A stretch of DNA of 8,194 bases from Actinomycetota bacterium (GTDB taxonomy: Bacteria; Actinomycetota; UBA4738): assembly GCA_013816105.1 (NCBI GenBank), contig JACDEY010000036.1:1-8194 (forward strand), written 5' to 3'. Of the stretch, positions 1 to 6,031 are shown one piece after another. Within the stretch, counting starts at the first letter, position 1. Each line of letters opens with the position of its first letter. Below the pieces are notes generated by a model that saw only the letters and a list, made by a program, of their open reading frames with translations, was not told where the DNA came from and made no database searches. The position numbers were made by a program, and so were the translations under genes.

Positions 1-240
1 GCGCCGCTCATCCTGATCGGCGCCGTGACGGGATTCTTCACAACCGGCAGCGGAGGCATAGGGGACCGGCTACTCGGGAACTTCACCGCCCTTCCGACCA
101 TCATTTTCGATTGGTCCCGCCAGCCGTCGGCGGACGCACGCCAGAACGCCGCCGCCGCCATCATCGTCCTGATGGCCCTGATCCTGGTGGTGAACGCGGC
201 AGCCATCATCCTGCGAAACCGATACGAGCGGAAGTGGTGA
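1..240 (+). CDS. pstA: Phosphate ABC transporter permease PstA, C-terminal part (5' end outside window)
   Basis: This is the last 79 residues of the inner-membrane permease subunit of the high-affinity phosphate importer PstSCAB. The reading frame is open from the first base and begins [13 protein letters not shown], which matches the conserved region of PstA shortly before its last membrane segments. A final hydrophobic helix ([20 protein letters not shown], about residues 49-68 of the visible part) is followed by a short basic cytoplasmic tail ending RYERKW. The stop codon TGA lies at 238-240. pstB follows on the same strand, as in canonical pst operons. The identification rests on this C-terminal pattern together with the downstream pstB and phoU. 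The N-terminal part of the gene is outside the window. Confidence 0.87.
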   Translation, partial: APLILIGAVTGFFTTGSGGIGDRLLGNFTALPTIIFDWSRQPSADARQNAAAAIIVLMALILVVNAAAIILRNRYERKW

Positions 241-308
241 TCCCGGTGAGCGCCGACGTCGTGACAGAATCGAAGGACCCGAGGGACCCGGTCGGGGGAA
301 GGCTGACG

Positions 309-1133
309 GTGAACCGGCCAGCAAGAGGGGGGCACGGCGGCGCGGTGGTGGGCGAGGGCTCGGTCATCTTCGACGTTCAGAACCTATCCGTCTACTACGG
401 GGAGTTCCGCGCCGTCCGGGAAGTGACGTTGCCGGTCCTCAGGAACGAGATCACGGCCCTCATCGGGCCCTCCGGGTGCGGCAAGACGACGGTGCTTCGC
501 TGCTTCAACCGGATGAACGACCTGATCGACGGGGCGCGGATCGAGGGAACGATCCTCTATCACGGCGTCGATCTGTACGAGCGCAGCGTGGATCCGGTAG
601 AGGTCCGGCGTCGGATCGGGATGGTCTTCCAGAAGCCGAACCCCTTTCCGAAGTCGATCTACGACAACATCGCGTTCGGCCCCCGGATCGCCGGTTACAA
701 GGGAAACATGGCGGACCTCGTCGAGGAATCTCTCAAGAAGGCGGCCCTCTGGGACGAGGTGAAGGACAAACTAAAGGAATCCGGAATGGCGTTGTCGGGC
801 GGGCAGCAGCAGCGTCTCTGTATCGCCAGGGCAATCGCGGTTGAGCCCGACGTGATCCTGATGGACGAACCTTGCTCGGCCCTCGACCCGATCGCGACTC
901 TGCGCATCGAGGAGCTGATGCAGCAGCTCAAGCGCGACTACACGATCATCATCGTGACCCACAACATGCAACAGGCGGCGCGGGTGAGTGACCGGACCGC
1001 CTTCTTCACCGTCGACGTGCGCCAGGACGGGCAGCGGACCGGCACGCTGGTCGAGGTCGACGCAACGGACAGGATGTTCACGAATCCCTCCGATCCGCGC
1101 ACGGAGGACTACGTCACCGGGCGGTTCGGCTAG
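309..1133 (+). CDS. pstB: Phosphate ABC transporter ATP-binding protein PstB
   Basis: PstB is the ATPase that powers phosphate import through PstA/PstC at the cytoplasmic membrane. With the start used here the protein has 274 residues. All ABC signatures are present: Walker A GPSGCGKT (about residues 53-60), the PstB-typical stretch [16 protein letters not shown] with its Q-loop, the signature LSGGQQQR (about 162), Walker B VILMDEP (about 182), the D-loop SALDP, and the H-loop histidine in IVTHNMQQA (about 218). The C-terminus, [17 protein letters not shown], is diagnostic of PstB. The start is uncertain. GTG 309 has a good Shine-Dalgarno match (GGGGAAGG at 295-302) and gives close to the family length. 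GTG 237 overlaps the pstA stop as GTGA, GTG 246 is also in frame, and GTG 345/348 would give about 260 residues. The extra N-terminal residues do not resemble the family core. phoU begins directly after the stop codon. Confidence 0.95.
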   Translation: MNRPARGGHGGAVVGEGSVIFDVQNLSVYYGEFRAVREVTLPVLRNEITALIGPSGCGKTTVLRCFNRMNDLIDGARIEGTILYHGVDLYERSVDPVEVRRRIGMVFQKPNPFPKSIYDNIAFGPRIAGYKGNMADLVEESLKKAALWDEVKDKLKESGMALSGGQQQRLCIARAIAVEPDVILMDEPCSALDPIATLRIEELMQQLKRDYTIIIVTHNMQQAARVSDRTAFFTVDVRQDGQRTGTLVEVDATDRMFTNPSDPRTEDYVTGRFG

Positions 1134-1814
1134 ATGCAGGCGCCGCGACGCAAGTTCCACGACGAGCTCGACGCCCTCGAGGCGGAGATCGTCACCGAGG
1201 CGGACCTGGCCGAAAACGCGCTCCGCCGCGCCTGCGATGCGCTCGCCACCCGGGACGACCGGCTCGCCGGTGAGGTGATCGCCGGGGACGACCTGATCGA
1301 TGAGCGCTACATCGATGTGGAGCGGCGGGTGCTGGACCTCCTGGCGACGCAGACGCCGGTGGCCTCCGACCTCAGGTTGGTCTCGGCGATCCTCCACATC
1401 AACCTGCATCTCGAGCGCATCGGGGACATGGCGGTCAACATCGCGAAGATGGCGATCGCCACCCGCACCCTTCCCACGAACGAGACGGTGCTGGGGCAAC
1501 TCCAGGAGATGGCCGAGGTCGCCGGCTCCATGCTGCGTACGGCCCTCGCCGCCTTCGTGCGCCGCGATCTCGCGCTCGCGACGGCCCTGCCGGAGATGGA
1601 TGACCCGGTGGACCGGCTCAACCGGGGCATGTATCGGGAGGTGGTCGGCCTGGCGGGAGACCCGAAGATGCTCGAATGGGGGATCCACATGAACATCGTG
1701 TCTCGCCAGCTCGAGCGGGTCGCCGACCACGCGGTCGACATCGGTGAGCAGGTAGCGTTCCTGCTGACCGGCGAGTTCAAGGAGTTCACCGACGCCTCGC
1801 ATCCAATCTCGTGA
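1134..1814 (+). CDS. phoU: Phosphate signalling/transport regulator PhoU
   Basis: This 226-residue protein has the usual length and double-repeat layout of PhoU, an all-helical cytoplasmic protein. PhoU links the occupancy of the Pst transporter to the Pho two-component system and keeps the Pho regulon off when phosphate is plentiful. Both three-helix halves carry the metal-binding ExxxD signature: LERIGDMAVNI (E94, D98) and LERVADHAVDI (E194, D198). The N-terminus (KFHDELDALEAEIV) is also typical. The ATG start at 1134 immediately follows the pstB stop, so the two genes are probably translationally coupled. Its stop TGA (1812-1814) overlaps the GTG start of the response regulator gene. Together these place sensor adaptor and transcriptional output on one transcript. 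Confidence 0.95.
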   Translation: MQAPRRKFHDELDALEAEIVTEADLAENALRRACDALATRDDRLAGEVIAGDDLIDERYIDVERRVLDLLATQTPVASDLRLVSAILHINLHLERIGDMAVNIAKMAIATRTLPTNETVLGQLQEMAEVAGSMLRTALAAFVRRDLALATALPEMDDPVDRLNRGMYREVVGLAGDPKMLEWGIHMNIVSRQLERVADHAVDIGEQVAFLLTGEFKEFTDASHPIS

Positions 1815-2518
1815 GCACCCCACTTTCCCCGTCCTCCCCGAAGGTCCTGCTCGTGGAGGACGAGGCCGCCCTGGCCGAGAGCGTCTCGTACAACCTTCTA
1901 CGTGAAGGCTTCGCCGTCGTCACGGCCGCCGACGGAGAGCGGGCGCTCGAGCGATTTCGGGCCGACCGGCCCCACCTGGTGGTCCTGGACCTCATGCTGC
2001 CGAAGCTCTCCGGCCTGGACGTTTGCCGGGCGATCCGCCGGGAGTCCTCCGTGCCGATCCTGATGCTCACGGCGAAGGACTCCGAAGCCGACAAGGTGGC
2101 CGGCCTTGAGCTCGGGGCGGACGATTACGTAACGAAGCCGTTCTCCATGCGGGAGCTGATCTCCCGCGTTCGGGCGCATCTGCGCCGCGCCGAGATGGAT
2201 CAGGCCGCCACCCCCGACGGGCGCCTCGCGGGGGGACCGGTGGAGCTCGACACCGAGAGTCACGAGGTGACCGTCCGAGACCGGCCGGTGGCGTTCACTC
2301 CCAAGGAGTTCGAGCTCCTCGAGACGCTCCTCGTCCGGAAAGGGAGGCTGCTCACTCGCCAGTTCCTCATCGAGGAGATCTGGGGCGCCGACTACTACGG
2401 CGACACGAAGACGCTCGACGTCCATGTCAAGCGGCTCCGCCAGAAGATCGAGCGAGACCCGCACCAGCCCGAGCACATCCTCACCGTGCGCGGCCTCGGC
2501 TACAAGTTCGTCGGCTAG
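1811..2518 (+). CDS. regX3: OmpR/PhoB-family response regulator, RegX3-like (phosphate response)
   Basis: This is a 235-residue two-component response regulator. The receiver domain (about residues 11-125) has the acidic pair E16-D17, the phosphorylatable aspartate D60 in VVLDLMLP, T87 in LMLTAKD and K109 in YVTKPF. The C-terminal winged-helix DNA-binding domain (about 140-235) carries FTPKEFELL, a recognition-helix region around WGADYYGDTKTLDVHVKRLR, and the terminal wing RGLGYKF. The motif WGADYxGDTKTLDVHVKRLR and the receiver pattern DSExDKVxGLELGADDYVTKP are close to mycobacterial RegX3. The GTG start at 1811 overlaps the phoU stop (GTGA). Linkage to pst-phoU makes it the likely phosphate-starvation regulator, equivalent to PhoB/PhoP/RegX3. 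No histidine kinase gene lies in the window. The regX3 name is based on similarity and context, and phoP or phoB would be a comparable label. Confidence 0.85.
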   Translation: MSTPLSPSSPKVLLVEDEAALAESVSYNLLREGFAVVTAADGERALERFRADRPHLVVLDLMLPKLSGLDVCRAIRRESSVPILMLTAKDSEADKVAGLELGADDYVTKPFSMRELISRVRAHLRRAEMDQAATPDGRLAGGPVELDTESHEVTVRDRPVAFTPKEFELLETLLVRKGRLLTRQFLIEEIWGADYYGDTKTLDVHVKRLRQKIERDPHQPEHILTVRGLGYKFVG

Positions 2519-2539
2519 CCCCCGAGGGCCGAGACGTCG

Positions 2540-2545
2540 CTAGGC
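2540..2545 (+). promoter_or_regulatory. Possible -10 element for a leaderless methyltransferase mRNA
   Basis: TAGGCT lies seven bases before the ATG at 2553. It fits the TANNNT -10 pattern and would start transcription at or next to the A of the start codon, giving a leaderless message. No Shine-Dalgarno sequence precedes this ATG, which is consistent. No convincing -35 element is visible, so the call rests on one hexamer and its spacing. The methyltransferase could instead be read through from the regulator gene 34 bp upstream. Confidence 0.35.
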
Positions 2546-2552
2546 TTGGCCA

Positions 2553-3347
2553 ATGCCCGTCCGGCGCGACATCGGGAAGTACGCGACCCAGGCGCGGTCG
2601 TACGACCGAACCCGCGGGGCCAGCCCGACGCTGGTCCGAGTGCTTGCCAGGTTCCTCGGACCGCCGGACGATCGAGCACTTCTGGACATCGGCGGAGGTA
2701 CGGGCAACTACGGACAGGCCCTGCGTGCTCGCGGGTTTCGCGTGGTCGTCCTCGATACGGAGCCGGCCATGCTGGCGCTCTCCGTGCCGAAGGTGGGGGC
2801 GGGCCGGCAGATCGTAGGTGACGCCCTGGCGATGCCCATCGCCGACGCATCGGTCGACTGCGCAATGGTCGTCGCGGCGCTGCACCTCGTGGGCGGAAGG
2901 CCCAGCGCGATGCGAGAGGCCAGGCGGGTGATCCGAGACGGCCCGTTCGTGCTGCAGGACTTCACCCAGGAGAACCTTGAGCCTTCCTTCGTCTATGAGT
3001 ACTTCGCCGGCTCCCGGCCACCCGAGCACGAGCATCCACCCGAGGGCGACATCCTGCGGGATCTTTCGGAGGCAGGCTTCTCGCGCGTCGCGCACGAACG
3101 CTTCGTCTACCTCGACACCGCGGACGCGAACCTCCAGGCCCTGCATACCGACGCCCTCCGACTGGCGGGATCGGCCTACCTGCGTAACACGTCGTTCTTC
3201 CAGCGGCTGCCGGAGGCGGTGCGACTGGAGGGCCTCGCGCGCCTCGCAGCAGATCTTCGATCCGGCCGCCTGGAGGAACGCGTTCGGGCCTCGTTCCAGG
3301 AAGCGATTCGGACGGGACACGGCACCGTGTTTGCCGCCTGGCCCTGA
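2553..3347 (+). CDS. Class I SAM-dependent methyltransferase (Methyltransf_11/UbiE-like)
   Basis: This 264-residue protein has a Rossmann-type methyltransferase core. Motif I is ALLDIGGGTGNYG (about residues 43-54) for S-adenosylmethionine binding. The acidic residue after strand 2 is D68 in VVVLDTEP. The later core motif VGDALAMPIADASVD (about 88-102) is followed by the strand-4 region MVVAALHLV. The C-terminal third, after about residue 140, is less typical and probably forms the substrate-binding cap. It includes PPEHEHPPEGDILRDLSEAGF and LRNTSFFQRLPE. The substrate cannot be deduced. An arsenite methyltransferase was considered because an arsenate reductase gene converges on it, but the conserved cysteines of that family are absent. 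ATG 2553 is the only reasonable start, since the core begins soon after it. It is codirectional with the pst cluster and ends 30 bp before the convergent arsenate reductase. Confidence 0.85.
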   Translation: MPVRRDIGKYATQARSYDRTRGASPTLVRVLARFLGPPDDRALLDIGGGTGNYGQALRARGFRVVVLDTEPAMLALSVPKVGAGRQIVGDALAMPIADASVDCAMVVAALHLVGGRPSAMREARRVIRDGPFVLQDFTQENLEPSFVYEYFAGSRPPEHEHPPEGDILRDLSEAGFSRVAHERFVYLDTADANLQALHTDALRLAGSAYLRNTSFFQRLPEAVRLEGLARLAADLRSGRLEERVRASFQEAIRTGHGTVFAAWP

Positions 3348-3377
3348 CGAGAGTACGACCCTCGGGGGGAGCCGGAG

Positions 3378-4013
3378 TCAAGGGGACGGCGGGACCAGCT
3401 CCTCGATCAGAGCCTTCACCCTCCGGTCGATCTCGTCACGGATCAAGCGGACCTCCTTGATGGCCTTGCCCTCCGGGTCGGGCAATTCCCAGTCGAGGTA
3501 GCGTTTGCCCGGATACACCGGACAGGCATCCCCGCACCCCATCGTGATGACGACGTCGGCCGCTCGAACCACCTCGTCGGTCAGCGGCTTCGGAAACTCC
3601 TGGGTCAAATCCAACCCGAGTTCCTCCATCACGGCGACCACCGGGGCGTGGATCTTGCTTCCCGGGAGCGTTCCCGCCGAGCGAACGTGCACGCGGCCCT
3701 TCGCGCGGTGGTCGAGCAACGCCGCGGCCATCTGGCTGCGACCAGCGTTGTGCACGCACACGAAGAGAACCTCTGGAACCTCTTTCACGATGGTGCCCTC
3801 CGCCTGTCCGAGTGCAGTCAGGCGCTGACGGACGAAACGTTCCAGGAGCAGTGGAATGTAGCCCGTCACGGGAGACCCCGACCACTGCGAGAGCGTCTCG
3901 TCCACATACCTGGTGACCGTCTCGGGCGAGAACGTCCCGGAGAAGGCACGGACCAGCCGATCCACTGCCACCTTGAGGTGATGGCGGATCTCCGTCTCGG
4001 ATGAGGGGCTCAT
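3378..4013 (-). CDS. arsC: Arsenate reductase, low-molecular-weight phosphatase fold with N-terminal helical domain
   Basis: This 211-residue cytoplasmic enzyme is predicted to reduce arsenate to arsenite with thiol electrons from thioredoxin or mycothiol. Residues 5-75 form the all-helical N-terminal domain (helices ending LLERFVRQRLTALGQ) seen fused to or beside such reductases in Actinobacteria. The catalytic domain starts near residue 80. It has the P-loop C-x5-R as VCVHNAGRSQMA (C86, R92), where the HNAGRSQMA variant is typical of arsenate reductases rather than of tyrosine phosphatases. It also has MGCGDACPVYPGKR (C160, C164) and the DP motif LPDP with the likely general acid D179. ATG 4013 is preferred because it follows a PHO-box-like promoter closely. 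An in-frame GTG at 4097 would extend the protein with unconserved sequence and would include that promoter. The gene is divergent from ppk1 and convergent with the methyltransferase. Confidence 0.9.
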   Translation of the reverse strand: MSPSSETEIRHHLKVAVDRLVRAFSGTFSPETVTRYVDETLSQWSGSPVTGYIPLLLERFVRQRLTALGQAEGTIVKEVPEVLFVCVHNAGRSQMAAALLDHRAKGRVHVRSAGTLPGSKIHAPVVAVMEELGLDLTQEFPKPLTDEVVRAADVVITMGCGDACPVYPGKRYLDWELPDPEGKAIKEVRLIRDEIDRRVKALIEELVPPSP

Positions 4014-4024
4014 CGTGGAAACGG

Positions 4025-4030
4025 ACGCTA
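4025..4030 (-). promoter_or_regulatory. Probable -10 element of the arsenate reductase promoter
   Basis: On the - strand TAGCGT occupies 4030 to 4025, nine bases after the last PHO-like repeat. It matches the TANNNT pattern. A start site about seven bases downstream would leave a leader of only some five bases before ATG 4013, so the message would be nearly leaderless. This agrees with the lack of a Shine-Dalgarno sequence. The same spacing and a similar hexamer occur in the opposite promoter at 4166-4171. Confidence 0.5.
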
Positions 4031-4035
4031 GCAGT

Positions 4036-4057
4036 CGAAGGTGACTGCCGGGTGAAC
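4036..4057 (-). promoter_or_regulatory. PHO-box-like direct repeats upstream of arsC
   Basis: Read on the - strand, the sequence is GTTCACC CGGC followed by AGTCACC TTCG. These are two units repeating every 11 bp, with five of the seven core bases identical between them. In Streptomyces the phosphate regulator PhoP binds 11-bp direct repeats with the core GTTCACC. The repeats point towards the arsenate reductase gene and end six bases before its -10 hexamer, taking the place of a -35 box, as expected for activated promoters. The RegX3-like regulator encoded at 1811-2518 is the natural candidate to bind here. Binding itself is inferred. Confidence 0.6.
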
Positions 4058-4138
4058 CCGGAGCATCCGAATCGGGCCCCGGACACCGGCCGAACACGCC
4101 GTGTGGGAGCGGGCTCGCCGGAGCGACGTTTGCGCGCC

Positions 4139-4160
4139 CGACACCGGACGTTCACCTTCC
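4139..4160 (+). promoter_or_regulatory. PHO-box-like direct repeats upstream of ppk1
   Basis: Two 11-base units are visible: CGACACC GGAC and GTTCACC TTCC. The second holds a perfect GTTCACC core, and the first shares CACC at the same register. They end five bases before the -10 hexamer TAGGGT at 4166. From the core to the -10, the layout (CACCTTC, then six bases, then TAGGGT) is the same as in the divergent arsC promoter. Phosphate-starvation control of ppk1 by PhoP/RegX3-type regulators is known in Streptomyces and mycobacteria, so this site makes biological sense. The upstream unit is weak. Confidence 0.55.
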
Positions 4161-4165
4161 TCGGC

Positions 4166-4171
4166 TAGGGT
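4166..4171 (+). promoter_or_regulatory. Probable -10 element of the ppk1 promoter
   Basis: TAGGGT fits the TANNNT consensus and lies nine bases after the GTTCACC core. Transcription would begin near 4178, inside the 10-bp perfect palindrome CGGATATCCG (4173-4182). That would give a leader of about 50 bases to ATG 4228. A Shine-Dalgarno sequence GGGAGG (4212-4217) stands ten bases before that ATG. Confidence 0.45.
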
Positions 4172-4227
4172 CCGGATATCCGTTCCCCCGCTGACAAGTC
4201 CGGCCATGGGCGGGAGGCCTTGGCTGC

Positions 4228-4506
4228 ATGGACGCCGCGCTGAACCTCCGGCACATCACTGAGGACGAGGCCAATGTTCCTTCGGAGGACTCTCGGAGGC
4301 CTCGTTACCTCAATCGACACCTGTCCTGGCTGGAGTTCGACGCCCGCGTCCTGGCGCTGGCCGAGGATCCGTCTCTTCCCCTGCTCGAGCGGGTCAAGTT
4401 CCTGGCCATCTTCAACCAGAACCTCGACGAATTCTTCCAGGTCCGCGTCGCCGAGGTGGATGAACAGGTGGAGCTCGGCATCAAGGCCCTTTCGCCCGAT
4501 GGCCAA
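4228..4506 (+). pseudogene. ppk1: Polyphosphate kinase Ppk1, N-terminal fragment only (truncated at a sequence junction)
   Basis: PPK1 makes polyphosphate from ATP. The first 93 residues are unmistakable PPK1 N-terminal domain: [55 protein letters not shown] and SPDGQT. After roughly position 4506 the similarity stops abruptly. The frame stays open to 5370, but the translation there is the antisense of other genes and resembles nothing in PPK1. A normal PPK1 is about 700 residues and needs two catalytic histidines in its C-terminal domains. More than 85 percent of the protein is missing, so the product cannot be active. The start ATG 4228 has GGGAGG ten bases upstream, and the promoter with its PHO-like box appears intact. 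The cause is either a real deletion/rearrangement or an assembly chimera. The exact breakpoint is uncertain by about ten bases. Confidence 0.85.
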
Positions 4507-4628
4507 ACGAACCTCGGGACCGCGTGCAGGAGGACAGGTTCGCCCGGCTGCTTCCAGACCCTCCCGAAGAAGCGCCAGCGCTCGCCGTCCTTCGAGGTCT
4601 CCACGGCCCAGCACTCCTCCCCGTACAC
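4506..4628 (-). CDS. Small unknown protein, 3'-truncated at the ppk1 junction
   Basis: A - strand frame starts at GTG 4628, seven bases after the stop of the SRPBCC gene and with AGGG just upstream. Its first about 40 codons read [20 protein letters not shown] followed by [20 protein letters not shown]. The composition is protein-like, with alternating aromatic and charged residues as in a beta-strand-rich domain. Nearly every codon in the first 30 ends in G or C, much more so than in the opposite-strand readings. I do not recognise a family. Near 4506 the frame runs into the antisense strand of ppk1 and becomes low-complexity serine/arginine-rich sequence down to 4305. The natural 3' end is therefore probably missing. 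It is likely cotranscribed with the SRPBCC gene. Function is unknown. Confidence 0.5.
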
Positions 4629-4635
4629 GTCAGCC

Positions 4636-5220
4636 CTACGCTGGCCTTGGCTTGTGATGTGCGGCGCGCATTTCGGCGATCCGCGTGATCTCGGCGACAG
4701 ACCCGCGAACCGCTTCGTCCCAGCGCTGGGCCACCAGGTCTCCCCACCAGCGGCCCACAGCCCAGAGGTCAGCCCCCAGCTCGCCCTCGTAGTGGAAGAG
4801 CGTGGCATCCCCGTCTTCGGCCAGCTCGAACCGTTCGATGACGTGAGGAACGGGGCCGCGCAGGAGCCGGAAGTAGACGGCGCCGGGACGCTCGAACCGG
4901 ACGGTCTCGACGGTGGTCGCCACCAGCCTGTCCCGGACCGGCGTCCGGTGGGCCGCCAGCACCATCTCCTCCGAGCGCTCCAGAACCTGGATCTTTTCGG
5001 CGAGCGACGAAGGCGGCGATGCGAGATAGGGCGCGGCGATCACGTCGAAGACGAGTTCACGGGGCGCCTCGATGCGTGCGTCGATGGGCCCGAGCGGTCG
5101 GATCGTGCGCCCGATCGACAGATCTATGACGAGTTCGCCGGCCACCAGTCGCCGGTAGGCCCAATGGCTCGCGACCACGGCGAGCGCGCCGACCGTGCTC
5201 GCCGTCCACACCGACCGCAT
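4636..5220 (-). CDS. SRPBCC (polyketide cyclase/START-like) protein with N-terminal membrane anchor
   Basis: This 194-residue protein starts with a hydrophobic segment (about residues 4-20, [17 protein letters not shown]), probably a membrane anchor. A START/Bet v1-like SRPBCC domain follows from about residue 43 to 185. The opening [21 protein letters not shown] is the typical first strand plus helix of that fold, and [22 protein letters not shown] is a later strand pair. SRPBCC proteins bind hydrophobic ligands, and no specific ligand can be inferred. ATG 5220 is chosen as the start. An in-frame GTG at 5250 is a real alternative. The gene lies downstream of the damaged dehalogenase-like gene on the same strand. 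A 142-bp gap between them holds a GGGAAT-N18-GTT promoter motif, so it may be transcribed independently by an ECF sigma factor. Confidence 0.75.
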   Translation of the reverse strand: MRSVWTASTVGALAVVASHWAYRRLVAGELVIDLSIGRTIRPLGPIDARIEAPRELVFDVIAAPYLASPPSSLAEKIQVLERSEEMVLAAHRTPVRDRLVATTVETVRFERPGAVYFRLLRGPVPHVIERFELAEDGDATLFHYEGELGADLWAVGRWWGDLVAQRWDEAVRGSVAEITRIAEMRAAHHKPRPA

Positions 5221-5263
5221 GTGCCGGATTCCCAAGCCCCCCTCGCTCACCCTCGCTCTCTCG

Positions 5264-5290
5264 AACGGACGCCGGACGGGAACTATTCCC
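5264..5290 (-). promoter_or_regulatory. ECF sigma-type promoter upstream of the SRPBCC gene (GGGAAT-N18-GTT)
   Basis: On the - strand the -35 GGGAAT (5290 to 5285) is followed after 17 bases by CGTT (5267 to 5264). This equals GGGAAT-N18-GTT, the consensus reported for the thiol-stress sigma factor SigR of Streptomyces and similar to other ECF promoters. The predicted start site near 5257 lies just ahead of both candidate starts of the SRPBCC gene. The -35 is part of the perfect inverted repeat GGGAACTATTCCC (5278-5290), which could also be an operator. The sigma gene at 7054-7578 has a motif of the same form. Confidence 0.5.
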
Positions 5291-5362
5291 TCCTCGCCTA
5301 CCAGTCGGGTCGCACGGAAGATCTGCGCCACACGGCGTTTCTCCCGGGACCTCTCCGAGACC

Positions 5363-6031
5363 TCAGCTAGGCGGCTCGTCGACCTCGAGGAGCGTGGCCG
5401 CGACGGCCGAGAGATCCGCTCCCACGACGTCCGGTGGCCGCCCGAGCACGAGGGGCACGTCGGTTCGCGCCACGTACGCCGCTGCACACCCTGCCTTCGT
5501 CGCCCCCGATGCATCCCAGTCGTTGTGCGGCAACCATCCGCAGCTCCGAGGGCTGCACGCGCAGCCGCTCGGCTGCCATCAGGTACGGCTCCGGCGCCGG
5601 CTTGTAGCGAAGGACATCCTCGACCGAGAGCACGTGGTCGAACATCTCGAGGAGGCCGGCGTGCTCCAGCTGTGCCCGCGCCGCGTCCGAGGAGTTCGTG
5701 AGGGTGGCGAGGGGGAAGCGGCAGAGCGAAGCCGATCGAGTGCGTCGGGCACCTCTGTGTGGGCCGGGAGGCGGCGCATCGTCCCCAGGATCGCATCGCG
5801 ATCCTCATCCGAAAGGGCTCGCCCACGCCGTGACGCGGCGACGTCGTCAAGCGCCCGACGGCCGATCGACGCGAAGTCCTCGTAGGCGTCGGTCAACGTC
5901 GCCACCAGCGAGCCGTGGAGCAGCCGGGCGAACCACTCGCCGAGCGCGGCGGCGTCTCCGAACACCTCGGCGCACGGCTCTCGAAGGACCCCGAGGTCCA
6001 GCATCGTCTCGTTCACGTCGAAGACGAGCAA
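5363..6031 (-). pseudogene. Type II haloacid-dehalogenase-like hydrolase, broken by two compensating frameshifts
   Basis: The intact protein would be a cytoplasmic HAD-superfamily hydrolase of about 222 residues, the usual length of type II haloacid dehalogenases. All family motifs can be found, but in alternating frames. The nucleophile motif is LVFDVNETMLDL, with the first frame continuing to DALDRLR. Near 5720 one base appears to be missing, and the next frame gives LATLTNSSDAARAQLEHAGL (motif II), MFDHVLSVEDVLRYKPAPEP (motif III lysine) and LRMVAA. Near 5523 one base appears to be inserted, and the original frame resumes with HDWDASGATKAGCAAAYVAR (motif IV) to the stop at 5363-5365. The only in-frame start is TTG 6031. 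A possible third extra base near 6033 would instead join a GTG start at 6074 (giving TAKVLVFDV). This is either a decaying gene or a stretch of sequencing errors, and the substrate is unknown. Confidence 0.72.

Noticed and set aside
308..314. GGTGAAC (reverse of GTTCACC) near the pstB start as a PHO box
   Set aside because: It is a single copy with no second unit 11 bp away, and it lies inside an operon.
771..1823. Long - strand open frame opposite pstB and phoU
   Set aside because: It is a GC-rich antisense shadow with His/Arg-rich composition and no family motif. The + strand genes are certain.
1898..2476. Long - strand open frame opposite the response regulator
   Set aside because: It is an antisense shadow of a clear RegX3-like gene.
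2553..3347. Arsenite methyltransferase (ArsM) next to arsC
   Set aside because: The conserved arsenic-binding cysteines are missing. Only one cysteine occurs near the core, so the substrate was left open.
3348..3400. Bidirectional terminator between the methyltransferase and arsC
   Set aside because: Only very short GC matches such as CGAG/CTCG are present, with no T-run. No credible stem could be drawn.
4515..4660. Alternative + strand reading starting [14 protein letters not shown] as a shifted continuation of ppk1
   Set aside because: The third codon positions lose their G/C bias after a few codons and no PPK1 motif follows. The - strand reading is better.
4507..5370. Open + strand frame continuing from the ppk1 fragment
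   Set aside because: It has no resemblance to PPK1 and lies antisense to the SRPBCC gene and the small - strand gene, whose motifs and codon usage are convincing.
5221..5850. N-terminal extension of the SRPBCC frame to a 404-residue protein
   Set aside because: It is an out-of-frame reading of the HAD gene. The SRPBCC similarity and membrane helix begin near 5220.
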